Positions 47,151-61,984 of a DNA stretch of 64,000 nt are shown piece after piece; the first letter of the stretch is position 1; every line of letters starts with the position of its first letter. The translations under genes and the position numbers were made by a program. This DNA is from Deinococcus metallilatus. GTDB taxonomy: Bacteria; Deinococcota; Deinococci; Deinococcales; Deinococcaceae. The notes beneath the pieces are model-generated. The model did not search any database. It was not told the DNA's origin and was given only the letters and a program-made list of their open reading frames with translations. The stretch is from NCBI RefSeq assembly GCF_004758605.1, contig NZ_CP038512.1:2350001-2414000 (forward strand). Direction: 5' to 3'.

Positions 47151-47687
47151 TCAGGGCCGGGTGAAGTTCGTGATCTTCCACTCGCCCCAGCCGTCCGCGA
47201 TGTCGGCTTCCCGGGAGCCGCTGTAGAAGCGGGTGGGGTGACCGTCGCGGGGGTCGTACTCAGCCTGGGCGGCGGGGCAGGGCCGGTCTTTCTGGGCGGC
47301 GAGGGCCTGCGCGATGCTGGCGAAACGGTCCTCGATGGTCGCGCGGGCCTGGGCGCTCGGCTGACCGGTCTGCCCGGCGACGAGGCGGACACCCTGGACC
47401 GTCCCGCCGCGCACCGTCACGCGGGTGGTGGGCAGCAGGACGGGCGCGGCGATCTGGGCAAAGTCGTAGCTGTAGTCGCGGACGTTCGCGGCCTTCCACT
47501 TCGCCCGGGCGGCGGCGAGGTCACGTTCCAGTGCGGCGAAATCGGGGCGGGTGTAGCCGGACACGCACCCGGTGGCAAGCGGGACCGCCGTTTCCCTCGC
47601 TGCGCTGGTCAGGTGCTGCGCGGGAACACAGGCCGTCAGCACGAAGGCGAGCAGGGTGGGAGGCAACAGCCGGGAAAGGGGGAGCAT
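47151..47687 (-). CDS. lipoprotein of the DUF6174 type
   Basis: 178 aa. Signal peptide with lipobox VLTAC (Cys20). Mature protein: KWKAANVRDYSYDFAQIA followed by VTVRGGTVQGVRLVAG and a TIEDRFASIAQAL helix, then YDPRDGHPTRFYSG, the pattern of small DUF6174 lipoproteins, function unknown. TACGCT lies 5 bp before the ATG, so it is probably leaderless. It is convergent with ribF and divergent from the acidic small protein. Confidence 0.82.
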   Translation of the reverse strand: MLPLSRLLPPTLLAFVLTACVPAQHLTSAARETAVPLATGCVSGYTRPDFAALERDLAAARAKWKAANVRDYSYDFAQIAAPVLLPTTRVTVRGGTVQGVRLVAGQTGQPSAQARATIEDRFASIAQALAAQKDRPCPAAQAEYDPRDGHPTRFYSGSREADIADGWGEWKITNFTRP

Positions 47688-47692
47688 GGGTC

Positions 47693-47698
47693 AGCGTA
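47693..47698 (-). promoter_or_regulatory. leaderless -10 element (TACGCT) of the DUF6174 lipoprotein gene
   Basis: Five bases before the start codon on the minus strand. Confidence 0.65.
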
Positions 47699-47790
47699 GG
47701 GCCTGACCCTGATGGTTTCATGACGGCTGCCTCCCTCGATCTACGCTTCCGTGGGGCACGGGAAGCGCCCGAAGACATGCCGCAGGGGAG

Positions 47791-47796
47791 TACACT
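47791..47796 (+). promoter_or_regulatory. -10 element (TACACT) of the small acidic protein gene
   Basis: Seven bases before the ATG at 47804. AAAGG in the gap is probably too close to act as a Shine-Dalgarno. Confidence 0.65.
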
Positions 47797-47803
47797 CAAA
47801 GGC

Positions 47804-48028
47804 ATGGGTGACCCCGACAGGTTGGATTCCGTCAAGCCTATCAAGTCGGTGGAGGAACTCCGGGAGGAGACGGACGACGCGGAGCCGCCACGCATTCCCG
47901 CGCAGGAGGAGCACCGTTCCTTCCTCGGGGCGCTCCTCGACCCCCTCGTCGAGGACGAGGAGGGCAGGCGGCAGGACGGGACGACGGCGGTTTCTCCCAG
48001 CGAAACGACCGAGAACTCGGAAGGCTGA
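47804..48028 (+). CDS. small acidic protein, unknown
   Basis: 74 aa, not recognised. Rich in Glu/Asp, with SVKPIKSVEELREETDD, SFLGALLDPLVEDEEG and a Ser/Thr-Glu tail. No signal peptide or membrane segment. The longer frame upstream shadows the divergent lipoprotein gene; the ATG at 47804 is supported by its well-placed -10 element. It may interact with a basic partner, but nothing in the context indicates which. Confidence 0.6.
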   Translation: MGDPDRLDSVKPIKSVEELREETDDAEPPRIPAQEEHRSFLGALLDPLVEDEEGRRQDGTTAVSPSETTENSEG

Positions 48029-48082
48029 GCTTCTTCCTGGCGGCGAGAGATCGCCGGGGCCATGTGCCGGGGCAGCGCGGGC

Positions 48083-48088
48083 TACCCT
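48083..48088 (+). promoter_or_regulatory. leaderless -10 element (TACCCT) of mqnD
   Basis: Six bases before the ATG at 48095. Confidence 0.7.
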
Positions 48089-48094
48089 GGGCGC

Positions 48095-48949
<855 letters not shown>

Positions 48950-48979
48950 TGGGCCACCTCGCCCATCCTTGAGAAAGAC

Positions 48980-48995
48980 CTGAGAAGTGTCTCAG
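48980..48995. promoter_or_regulatory. CTGAGA-AGTG-TCTCAG hairpin upstream of the PQQ-type dehydrogenase gene
   Basis: Perfect 6-bp stem with a 4-base loop, 31 bp after mqnD and 67 bp before the next start; a TAAGTT that could be a -10 lies at 49010. It may be an operator or a weak terminator. Confidence 0.4.
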
Positions 48996-49062
48996 AAGGT
49001 GAGCGGAGCTAAGTTTGTGGATTTTGTCCCCATGTGATGCTGCCCACTGGAGGAACTCCCCG

Positions 49063-50340
49063 ATGCGAAAGACTCTGCTCGCCGTCCTGACGGTGACCCT
49101 TGCCAGTGCGGGGGCCGTGCTGGCCCAGACCGCCTTCCCGCTCACCGGGCCGTATCCCGGCCAGCAGAGTGCACCCACCCCGCACCCCCTGCCCGTCCCC
49201 ACGCCACCCGCCACCGTCACCGCGACCCGCAACGAGCCGACGGCCCTGGGCTTCACGCCGGACAAGCTCGCGCGGATCAAGGTTCCGGCGGGCTTCACCG
49301 TGAGCGTGATGGCGACGGAGATGGGCAATGCCCGGGCACTGTACGTGATGCCCGACGGCGGGGTGTACCTCTCGCGCACCAAGCAGAACGACATCTGGTA
49401 CCTCAAGGATGTCAACAAGGACGGCCGGTTCGACGCGGGCGAGCGCCGCCAGGTCGCCTCGAACCTCAGCCTCATTCACGGGATGGACGTGAAGGACGGC
49501 AAACTGTACACCATCGGTGAGCACGACATCTGGGTCATGGACATCGCCCGGGACGGCACGCTGGGGGTGCCGCGCGTGTTCGCCAGCCACCTGCCCGACG
49601 TGGGGCAGCACTCGGCGCGCGGCGTGAAGTGGGGACCGGACGGCTTCCTGTACGCCAGCATCGGCTCCACCAACAACGACGGCCGCACCGAGAACCCCGA
49701 GGAGGCGACCATCCTGCGCTTCAGCCCCGACGGTAAGTGGCGCGAGGTGTACGCGCACGGCCTGCGCCACACCATCGGCTTCGGGTGGCACCCGGTGACG
49801 GGGGTGATGTACGGGATGGACCAGGGGTCGGACTGGCACGGCGACAACATCCCGCCCGAGGAACTGAACGTGCTCCAGCGCGGCGGAATCTACGGCTGGC
49901 CCTTCTGCTACGGCGACCGGAACCCCGACCCCTACGTCAACACCGGCAACCTCCCCGGCTTCGTCAGCAAGCAGGACTACTGCAACCGGACGCTGGGCAG
50001 CGTGCTGAACTACACCGCGCACGCCGCCGCCATCGAGATGACCTTCTACACCGGCACCTCCTTCCCCGCCGAATACCGCAATGACGCCTTCGTGGCCTTC
50101 CGGGGCTCGTGGAACCGCAGCGAGCCGAGCGGGTACGAGATCGCCCGGGTGGACTTCGACGCGCAGAACAAGCCGGTGGCGATCACGCCCTTCGTGAGCG
50201 GCTTCGTGTACCAGGAAAACGGCGAGTGGAAGCAGTTCGGGCGCCTGGCGGGCGTGGCCGTCTACACCGACGGCAGCCTGCTCTTTACCGACGACCAGAG
50301 CGGCGTGATCTACCGCGTGCGCTACACGGGAGGCCAGTGA
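49063..50340 (+). CDS. exported PQQ-type sugar dehydrogenase
   Basis: 425 aa. Signal peptide residues 1-21 (LLAVLTVTLASAGAVLAQ). The six-bladed propeller has ALYVMPDGGVYLSRT, KWGPDGFLYASIGS, YAHGLRHTIGFGWHPVTGVMYGMDQGSDWHGDNIPPEELN and LLFTDDQSGVIYRVRYTG, as in soluble aldose/sorbosone dehydrogenases. It oxidises sugars in the periplasm, probably with PQQ; whether PQQ is bound cannot be read here. GGAGG precedes the ATG by 9 bp. Coupled to the SodC fusion by TGATG. Confidence 0.88.
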   Translation: MRKTLLAVLTVTLASAGAVLAQTAFPLTGPYPGQQSAPTPHPLPVPTPPATVTATRNEPTALGFTPDKLARIKVPAGFTVSVMATEMGNARALYVMPDGGVYLSRTKQNDIWYLKDVNKDGRFDAGERRQVASNLSLIHGMDVKDGKLYTIGEHDIWVMDIARDGTLGVPRVFASHLPDVGQHSARGVKWGPDGFLYASIGSTNNDGRTENPEEATILRFSPDGKWREVYAHGLRHTIGFGWHPVTGVMYGMDQGSDWHGDNIPPEELNVLQRGGIYGWPFCYGDRNPDPYVNTGNLPGFVSKQDYCNRTLGSVLNYTAHAAAIEMTFYTGTSFPAEYRNDAFVAFRGSWNRSEPSGYEIARVDFDAQNKPVAITPFVSGFVYQENGEWKQFGRLAGVAVYTDGSLLFTDDQSGVIYRVRYTGGQ

Positions 50341-51764
50341 TGAACCGTCTCAAGATGCTCGGCCTGCTCGCCCTGGCGGGAGCGTTCGGGAACAGCGCCT
50401 CGGCGGGCGGCATGGAACCGGTGCCAGGGATGGCCCCGGCCAGCACGCCCCTGGCGGCCACCGCCGCGATCCGTGACGCGGCAGGCGAGGTGCGCGGCAC
50501 CGCCACCTTTCAGCAGATGGGCCTGGGCGTGCAGGTCACGGTGGAGGTCAGCGGCCTGACGCCCGGGGGTCACGGGATGCACGTCCACGAGTACGGGCGC
50601 TGCACCCCCGGCGTGGACCCGGCCACCAACACGGTCGTGCCCTTCGGCGGGGCGGGAGGCCACTTCGACCCCGGCATGAGCCACAACCATGACGACCCGG
50701 TGGCGCCCGACAAGTACGGCCACGGCGGCGACCTCCCCATGCTGATGGTCGGCGCGGACGGCATGGCCCGCATGACCTTCACGACGAACAAGATCAGCCT
50801 GACCGGCATGAACGGCGTCCTGAACCGCGCGCTGGTGATCCACGCAATGCCCGACGACTACAAGACCGACCCGGCGGGCAAATCGGGGATGCGTGAACGC
50901 TGCGGCATCATCACGCGCAACAACTTCAGCGTGCGGAACTACCCGCTGCCCGGCCCGACCGATTTCCCCGAGGGCATCGCCTACGACGCGAAGAAAGGCA
51001 TGATCTACACCGGCAGCGCCGCCAACGGCACCATCTACGCGATCAACGCGGCAAGCGGCACCGTCAGCAAGTTCAGCGAGGGCGGGGCGTATGGGCGCCG
51101 CATCGCGCTGGGCCTGAAGGTGGACGCGCAGGGCCGCCTGTGGGTCGCGGGCGGCGCACAGGGGACCGTCAGCGTCCTGTCGCCCGACGGCATGATCCTG
51201 AACGTGCTGGAGACGCCGATGAGTCCGGCCCCGTACCTCAACGACCTGACCGTCGCCCCGGACGGCAACGTGTACGTGACCGACAGCCGCCGCCCGGTCA
51301 TCTTCCGGGTGGACCGCAACATGAACCTGACGGCGTGGCTGGACCTGACGGGGACGCCGATCAAGTACGGCCTCGGCGTCAACCTGAACGGCATCGCCGC
51401 GACCCCGGACGGACGCTTCCTGCTGGCGATCCAGCTCAACACCGGCGACCTGTGGCGCATTGACCTGCGGACAAAGGCGGTGCGGAAGGTGATGGGCGGG
51501 CTGAAGAACGGCGACGGCATCCTGCTCGACGGGCACACGCTGTACGTGGGGCGCAACAAGGATCAGGTGGTCAGCAAGGTCAGCCTCAGCGCCGACTACG
51601 GCAGCGGCACCCTGGTCAGCGAGGAACCCCTGATGGGCCTGCGCTACCCCACCACGCTCGCCATGATCGGCGGCGACCTCGTCGTGCCGCAGAGCCAGCT
51701 CGACAAGCTGATGGGCGGCACACCCGAGACGCCCTTCAAGCTCACACGGTTCAGGAAGTTCTGA
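50340..51764 (+). CDS. exported Cu/Zn superoxide dismutase-like domain fused to an SMP-30/NHL-type propeller
   Basis: 474 aa. Signal peptide about 1-23. Residues 38-192 form a SodC domain: HGMHVHEYGRC (His81, His83), GGAGGHFDP (His108), HGGDLPML (His128, Asp131), VIHAMPDD (His168) and the Cys88/Cys188 pair are in order. Residues about 200-474 are a second domain with YDAKKGMIYTGSAANGTIYAINAASG, LNDLTVAPDGNVYVTDSR and LNGIAATPDGRFLLAIQ, as in gluconolactonase-like propellers. A single-chain fusion is unusual. It is co-transcribed with the dehydrogenase, which could produce reactive oxygen. GGGAGG precedes the ATG. Confidence 0.87.
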   Translation: MNRLKMLGLLALAGAFGNSASAGGMEPVPGMAPASTPLAATAAIRDAAGEVRGTATFQQMGLGVQVTVEVSGLTPGGHGMHVHEYGRCTPGVDPATNTVVPFGGAGGHFDPGMSHNHDDPVAPDKYGHGGDLPMLMVGADGMARMTFTTNKISLTGMNGVLNRALVIHAMPDDYKTDPAGKSGMRERCGIITRNNFSVRNYPLPGPTDFPEGIAYDAKKGMIYTGSAANGTIYAINAASGTVSKFSEGGAYGRRIALGLKVDAQGRLWVAGGAQGTVSVLSPDGMILNVLETPMSPAPYLNDLTVAPDGNVYVTDSRRPVIFRVDRNMNLTAWLDLTGTPIKYGLGVNLNGIAATPDGRFLLAIQLNTGDLWRIDLRTKAVRKVMGGLKNGDGILLDGHTLYVGRNKDQVVSKVSLSADYGSGTLVSEEPLMGLRYPTTLAMIGGDLVVPQSQLDKLMGGTPETPFKLTRFRKF

Positions 51765-51883
51765 GCGGGAATCAATCAGGGGGGGGAGCGGCGCGAGTGC
51801 CCTCCTCTCCTTCCTTTGCGTACCGAGGGGCTGACGGCGGCTCCCTGCGCCCAATGGCAGATGTGCAGTCCGCTTCCTGCGGG

Positions 51884-51889
51884 GACAAT
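51884..51889 (+). promoter_or_regulatory. leaderless -10-like element (GACAAT) of the DinB-like gene
   Basis: Six bases before the ATG at 51896; the first base departs from TANNNT. Confidence 0.55.
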
Positions 51890-51895
51890 CCACAC

Positions 51896-52372
51896 ATGAA
51901 CGGCGAACTGACGAATTACCAGTCCCGTGCCATTCGCGCCCTGGTCCTCCTGCACGAGCGGCATCTGCGTGACTTCGTGCAGGTCTGGCGACAGGCAAAA
52001 AAGGGCGGTGTGGTGCTTCCCGTGACCGGCGAGGACCAGTACCGGTCACTGGAAAACCTGCTTCTGCACGTCTTCCAGTCGGGCCGTCAGTACCTGGCGC
52101 GAATGTGCGAACATCTCGGGCGGCCTGATCCTGAACTTGCCGAGCCGCCCAGTCCCGGGGACATTGAGGCGCAGGCTGGCCCCTACTGCGAGTATCTGCT
52201 GGGACGCTGGCGCACTGTCCTGACCGACGTTCAGGACAGCGAACTGGAGCCGGAAGTCTACACCCCCGGCATGCATTACTGGATCGACGCGATGCTGGAG
52301 CATGCCGTCATGCACCCGATCCGTCACGAGTTCCAACTGAGAGAATTGCAAGAGGCGCAAGGACGGGCGTAA
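51896..52372 (+). CDS. DinB-like four-helix protein
   Basis: 158 aa. The helical pattern with a His in helix 2 (SLENLLLHVFQSGRQYLARM) and HAVMHPIRHEFQLRELQ at the end resembles the DinB/YfiT metal-binding superfamily, which is expanded in Deinococcus. The activity is unknown; some relatives are thiol-dependent transferases. No signal peptide. No Shine-Dalgarno: the -10-like element is 6 bp before the ATG. Confidence 0.7.
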   Translation: MNGELTNYQSRAIRALVLLHERHLRDFVQVWRQAKKGGVVLPVTGEDQYRSLENLLLHVFQSGRQYLARMCEHLGRPDPELAEPPSPGDIEAQAGPYCEYLLGRWRTVLTDVQDSELEPEVYTPGMHYWIDAMLEHAVMHPIRHEFQLRELQEAQGRA

Positions 52373-52456
52373 GGAGCGCAAAAGTCAACCGGGGGAGGAG
52401 GGCACCCGTGCCGCGCCTCCCCCGCTTCTGTAAGAATCCGGTACGGCGGCTCATCT

Positions 52457-52462
52457 TAGCCT
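52457..52462 (+). promoter_or_regulatory. leaderless -10 element (TAGCCT) of the ABC ATPase gene
   Basis: Six bases before the GTG at 52469. Confidence 0.65.
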
Positions 52463-52468
52463 GCTCAC

Positions 52469-53412
<944 letters not shown>

Positions 53413-53447
53413 CTCCTCCTCCTTCCTTGTCGTTACGGGGTGGCCGC

Positions 53448-54221
<774 letters not shown>

Positions 54222-54251
54222 GAGGGGTTAGGCGTTAGGAAACAGAAGAAA

Positions 54252-54293
54252 AGCGTGGGTGGGAAGCCCGTTACTGAGATTCCCACCCACGCT
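54252..54293 (-). terminator. Rho-independent terminator of mglBA
   Basis: Perfect 14-bp stem AGCGTGGGTGGGAA / TTCCCACCCACGCT, 14-nt loop, followed on the minus strand by TTTCTTCTG. It probably also stops the converging permease transcript. Confidence 0.88.
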
Positions 54294-54319
54294 CTCCCCT
54301 AAAACTTAATCCCTCACGC

Positions 54320-54910
<591 letters not shown>

Positions 54911-54934
54911 GGATTCCCTCCGTCCTTTTGACTG

Positions 54935-55420
<486 letters not shown>

Positions 55421-55429
55421 GTCTCTGGA

Positions 55430-55435
55430 AGTATA
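55430..55435 (-). promoter_or_regulatory. -10 element (TATACT) of mglBA
   Basis: Nine bases before the mglB ATG; the best -10 of the region. Confidence 0.7.
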
Positions 55436-55510
55436 GGAGCGGCCTTCAAACGGCAATCTGACAACGGGGGTCCCCGGGCGGCCCTCACCCGCCGCACGGC
55501 GCGGGCAGGG

Positions 55511-55516
55511 TAAACT
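55511..55516 (+). promoter_or_regulatory. leaderless -10 element (TAAACT) of the NAGPA-type gene
   Basis: Seven bases before the GTG at 55524. Confidence 0.7.
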
Positions 55517-55523
55517 CCCGCCC

Positions 55524-57404
<1,881 letters not shown>

Positions 57405-57413
57405 GGGGGCACG

Positions 57414-57956
57414 TCAGCCCCGCACCTGCAACCGCTCCATCAGCCGCACGAACGCTTCCGCCGTCACCTGCACGTCGCCCAGCGAGCGGTGCCGTCCACC
57501 CGGCGCGAAGGTGAGGTCGAGGCGCTGGGCCAGCACGTCGAGGTTGTGCGACCGCTCGTGGGGAAAGGCGCGGCGGGAGAGCTGCACCGTGCAGTATTCG
57601 GCGGGCGGCGACCAGACCAGGCCGTGCCGCCGGGCCGCAGCGCGCATGAATCCGCCGTCGAAGCCGACGTTGTGCGCCACCACCGCCGAGCCGCCCACGA
57701 AGTCCAGAAACTCGGGGAGCACCTGTGCCAGCCCGGGCGCGTTGCGGACCATCTCGTCACTGATGCCGTGGACGCGCTGGGCGTACCAGGGAATCCGCAG
57801 CGGTTCGCCTGCGGCGCTGAGGGGCCGCACCAGCGTTTCGAAGCGTTCGGCCTCGACCACCCGCCCGTCCCGGACACGCAGCGCGCCGATTTCCACGATG
57901 GCGTCCCGCTCGGGCGACAGGCCGGTGGTTTCCAGGTCGAACACGACGACGTTCAC
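57414..57956 (-). CDS. 3'-5' exonuclease, DnaQ-like DEDDh family
   Basis: 180 aa. [12 protein letters not shown] (Asp, Glu), [16 protein letters not shown] (Asp) and [14 protein letters not shown] (His, Asp) give the full DEDDh set. Too short for the replicative epsilon subunit with a tail; it is either a proofreading subunit or a repair nuclease. GTG 57956 lies 6 bp after TACCCT and lacks a ribosome site. Convergent with the NAGPA-type gene at 10 bp. Confidence 0.92.
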   Translation of the reverse strand: MNVVVFDLETTGLSPERDAIVEIGALRVRDGRVVEAERFETLVRPLSAAGEPLRIPWYAQRVHGISDEMVRNAPGLAQVLPEFLDFVGGSAVVAHNVGFDGGFMRAAARRHGLVWSPPAEYCTVQLSRRAFPHERSHNLDVLAQRLDLTFAPGGRHRSLGDVQVTAEAFVRLMERLQVRG

Positions 57957-57962
57957 AGCAGC

Positions 57963-57968
57963 AGGGTA
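57963..57968 (-). promoter_or_regulatory. leaderless -10 element (TACCCT) of the exonuclease gene
   Basis: Six bases before the GTG on the minus strand. Confidence 0.7.
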
Positions 57969-58026
57969 GCGCGTCGGGCGCGGGGGCAGGCGCAGGTTTC
58001 CCGTTTTTTCGGAACCGGCACCCGAA

Positions 58027-58596
58027 TCATTTCTCGTTACGGAGAGCCTGCCGCACGTACGCGGCCATAACCTCCAGCACACCCGCCACCTGTTCACGAA
58101 GTGTCGAATCGACGATCAGGCCGTCCGGGCCGACGCTCTGACGCGACACGGGAATCCGAACGCACGCGGCTTCGATGATGTCCACGCCCGTATAGCCGAG
58201 GACTTGACGTAGGGAATGATGGGCACCGGCGGCACCCGTAGGCGAATGGAGTCCTGAAGCGTTGATCCAGGCGGCGGGCATCCCGTAGGTTTCGCCCCCG
58301 CCCACGGTCCAGTCCAGCAGGTTTTTGAACGCTCCCGGGAGTGCTCCGGCATACTCCGGCGTCGAGAACAGAAGGGCATCGGCCCTCCCCAGGGCGTCCC
58401 GCAAGGCCCTGACGGCAGGATGGAGAGGTTCGTGATCGTCGTCCGGGTTGAAATGCGGCAGGCGGCCGAGTTCCGTGTAGAGCACCGCGTCCACCCCCCC
58501 CGGGGCCACGGCTGTCGCCGTGTTCAGCAGCGCGGTATTCGTTGACCCGGCCCGCAAACTGCCCGAGATCATCAGGATGGTTACCCGGCTCGTCAT
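58027..58596 (-). CDS. NADPH-dependent FMN reductase family flavoprotein
   Basis: 189 aa. [21 protein letters not shown] is the FMN-phosphate loop, [26 protein letters not shown] the isoalloxazine loop. Family members reduce quinones, azo dyes or FMN. No signal peptide. ATG 58596 is 7 bp after TAGGCT. Confidence 0.93.
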   Translation of the reverse strand: MTSRVTILMISGSLRAGSTNTALLNTATAVAPGGVDAVLYTELGRLPHFNPDDDHEPLHPAVRALRDALGRADALLFSTPEYAGALPGAFKNLLDWTVGGGETYGMPAAWINASGLHSPTGAAGAHHSLRQVLGYTGVDIIEAACVRIPVSRQSVGPDGLIVDSTLREQVAGVLEVMAAYVRQALRNEK

Positions 58597-58603
58597 CCCC
58601 GCC

Positions 58604-58609
58604 AGCCTA
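58604..58609 (-). promoter_or_regulatory. leaderless -10 element (TAGGCT) of the FMN reductase gene
   Basis: Seven bases before the ATG on the minus strand. Confidence 0.65.
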
Positions 58610-58633
58610 CAGCGCCCCACCTTCCCGCCGGGA

Positions 58634-59522
<889 letters not shown>

Positions 59523-59530
<8 letters not shown>

Positions 59531-59663
59531 AGGCCACTCCCAGCGCGTCCGGCGCACGGCGGGCGAGGTCGGCAGGTGGATTGGCCGCCGTTACCGCGAG
59601 CGTCACCACGTCCCGGCGTACGCTGCTTTTTCCGCTGCCCGCCACGCCCATCACCAGCCGCAT
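59523..59663 (-). pseudogene. 46-codon P-loop ORF upstream of uvsE, probable kinase remnant
   Basis: It starts MRLVMGVAGSGKSSV, which matches the P-loop start of gluconokinase/AAA-like ATPases, then only 31 more residues follow. Nothing else of a kinase fold is present, so it is best read as a truncated gene kept as an upstream ORF of uvsE (8-bp overlap), or as a chance match. Confidence 0.4.
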
Positions 59664-59737
59664 GGGCGCAGTCTGAAGCAAGGGCAGCGGGAGAACCGTG
59701 GGAAGGAGAAAGTTCAGGGAGGCGCAGGTTCGCGGCG

Positions 59738-59743
59738 TATCGT
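59738..59743 (+). promoter_or_regulatory. leaderless -10 element (TATCGT) of the ornithine-cyclodeaminase-family gene
   Basis: Six bases before the GTG at 59750. Confidence 0.65.
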
Positions 59744-59749
59744 GGCCGC

Positions 59750-60640
59750 GTGCCCCTGCCCCTGCCCGACGCCGCGCAGACCGCCCGTCTGCTGCCCTAC
59801 CCGCTGCTGGTGGAGGCCCTGCGGACGGCCTGCCTGGAATACGCACGCGGCGAGATCCGCAGCCCGGACCGGCTGGCCCTGCCGCTGGGCAGCGGCGGCG
59901 TGATGCTGTCGATGCCCGCCGCCGCGCCGGACCTCGCCTCCCACAAGCTCGTGAACGTCTGTCCGGCGAACCGGGAGCGCGGCCTGCCCACGATCCTGGG
60001 CCAGGTGACCGCCTACGATGCCGCGACGGGCGTCCCCCTCTTCATGCTGGACGGCCCCACCGTCACCGCGCGGCGTACGGCGGCGGTGAGCCTGCTGGGG
60101 ATTCAGGCCCTGCTCGGCACGCCGCGGGAAGTGGGACTGATCGGCACCGGCAAACAGGCGGAAGCGCACGCGCAGGCCATCGCCGCCGTCTTTCCGGAAG
60201 CGCGGCTGTGGGTCAAAGGCTCCCGGCTGGAAAGCGCGCAGGCGTTCTGCGAGCGCCTCGGCGGTCCACTCTCCCCCGTTTCCGAGCTTCCCGGCCGCGC
60301 CGAGGTGGTCATCACGGCCACCACCAGCAAAGTGCCCGTCTACACGCGGCCCGCCCGGCCCGGGAGGCTGGTCGTCGCGGTGGGGGCCTTCACGCCGGAC
60401 GCCGCCGAGATCGCCCCGGATACCGTGCGGGCGAGCCGCGTGTACGTGGATGACCCGGCAGGTGCGCGGCACGAGGCGGGCGATCTGCTCCAGGCAGGCG
60501 TGGACTGGGCCGGGGTGCATTCCCTCGCGGACGCCCTGACCACGCCGCCGTCAGGCGAGAAACCGCTGCTGTTCAAGACGGTCGGCTGCGCCGCGTGGGA
60601 CCTGGCGGCCTGCCGGGTGGCGCGGGAGCGGCCGGGCTGA
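59750..60640 (+). CDS. ornithine cyclodeaminase / mu-crystallin family protein
   Basis: 296 aa. SHKLVNVCPANRERGLPTILGQVTAYDAATGVPLFMLDGPTVTARRTAAVSLLGI is the conserved core and EVGLIGTGKQAEAHAQAIAAVFP the NAD-binding site. Members are ornithine cyclodeaminases, delta-1-pyrroline-2-carboxylate reductases or alanine dehydrogenases; sequence alone does not settle which. GTG start, no ribosome site, TATCGT at 6 bp. Convergent with the DAHP synthase gene (4-bp gap). Confidence 0.92.
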   Translation: MPLPLPDAAQTARLLPYPLLVEALRTACLEYARGEIRSPDRLALPLGSGGVMLSMPAAAPDLASHKLVNVCPANRERGLPTILGQVTAYDAATGVPLFMLDGPTVTARRTAAVSLLGIQALLGTPREVGLIGTGKQAEAHAQAIAAVFPEARLWVKGSRLESAQAFCERLGGPLSPVSELPGRAEVVITATTSKVPVYTRPARPGRLVVAVGAFTPDAAEIAPDTVRASRVYVDDPAGARHEAGDLLQAGVDWAGVHSLADALTTPPSGEKPLLFKTVGCAAWDLAACRVARERPG

Positions 60641-60644
60641 GCGC

Positions 60645-61727
<1,083 letters not shown>

Positions 61728-61744
61728 GGACGGCGTCCTCTCGG

Positions 61745-61781
61745 AAAAGAACAGGGCCCGGAGGGGAAGGTTCCTCCGGGC
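61745..61781 (-). terminator. attenuator terminator of the DAHP synthase gene
   Basis: Minus strand: GCCCGGAGG, 8-nt loop, CCTCCGGGC, then CCTGTTCTTTT. It lies between the leader peptide stop and the DAHP synthase ATG, so termination here would prevent expression of the enzyme. Confidence 0.85.
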
Positions 61782-61828
61782 GGCGCGGGAGCTGGGGGGC
61801 AGCGCTGGCGTCAGGCCCGGAGGAACCT
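61768..61828 (-). promoter_or_regulatory. antiterminator pairing of the DAHP attenuator
   Basis: AGGTTCCTCCGGGC (61828 to 61815, codons 12-16 of the leader peptide) is exactly complementary over 14 nt to GCCCGGAGGAACCT (61781 to 61768), which contains the 5' arm of the terminator. The two structures are mutually exclusive. A third, shorter hairpin GGCCC/GGGCC lies inside the leader codons. Confidence 0.8.
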
Positions 61829-61861
61829 GGGCCAATAAAAAAACGCGGCGCTGAGCGACAT
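61811..61861 (-). CDS. aromatic leader peptide of the DAHP synthase attenuator
   Basis: 16 aa: [16 protein letters not shown]. Codons 7-10 are Phe-Phe-Tyr-Trp in a row and codon 13 is another Phe, so ribosome progress senses charging of all three aromatic tRNAs. The ATG has no Shine-Dalgarno; TACACT lies 6 bp upstream, so the mRNA would begin at or next to this AUG. A stall at codons 7-10 frees the antiterminator segment; reaching the stop covers it and lets the terminator form. Confidence 0.85.
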   Translation of the reverse strand: MSLSAAFFYWPRFLRA

Positions 61862-61867
61862 GGGCCG

Positions 61868-61873
61868 AGTGTA
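61868..61873 (-). promoter_or_regulatory. leaderless -10 element (TACACT) of the DAHP leader peptide
   Basis: Six bases before the leader ATG. Confidence 0.75.
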
Positions 61874-61972
61874 GGCCGTGCGAGAGCGGACCGCCGCCGG
61901 GCCGTCTAGCCGGGCCTGACGGCAGCCTTCATGCGCGCCGCAACTGGGGGAACCCCGCTGGCCGCCACCCCG

Positions 61973-61978
61973 TACTCT
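61973..61978 (+). promoter_or_regulatory. leaderless -10 element (TACTCT) of the 61985 gene
   Basis: Six bases before the ATG; the gap is GAGGGG, so a Shine-Dalgarno role is possible but too close. Confidence 0.6.
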
Positions 61979-61984
61979 GAGGGG

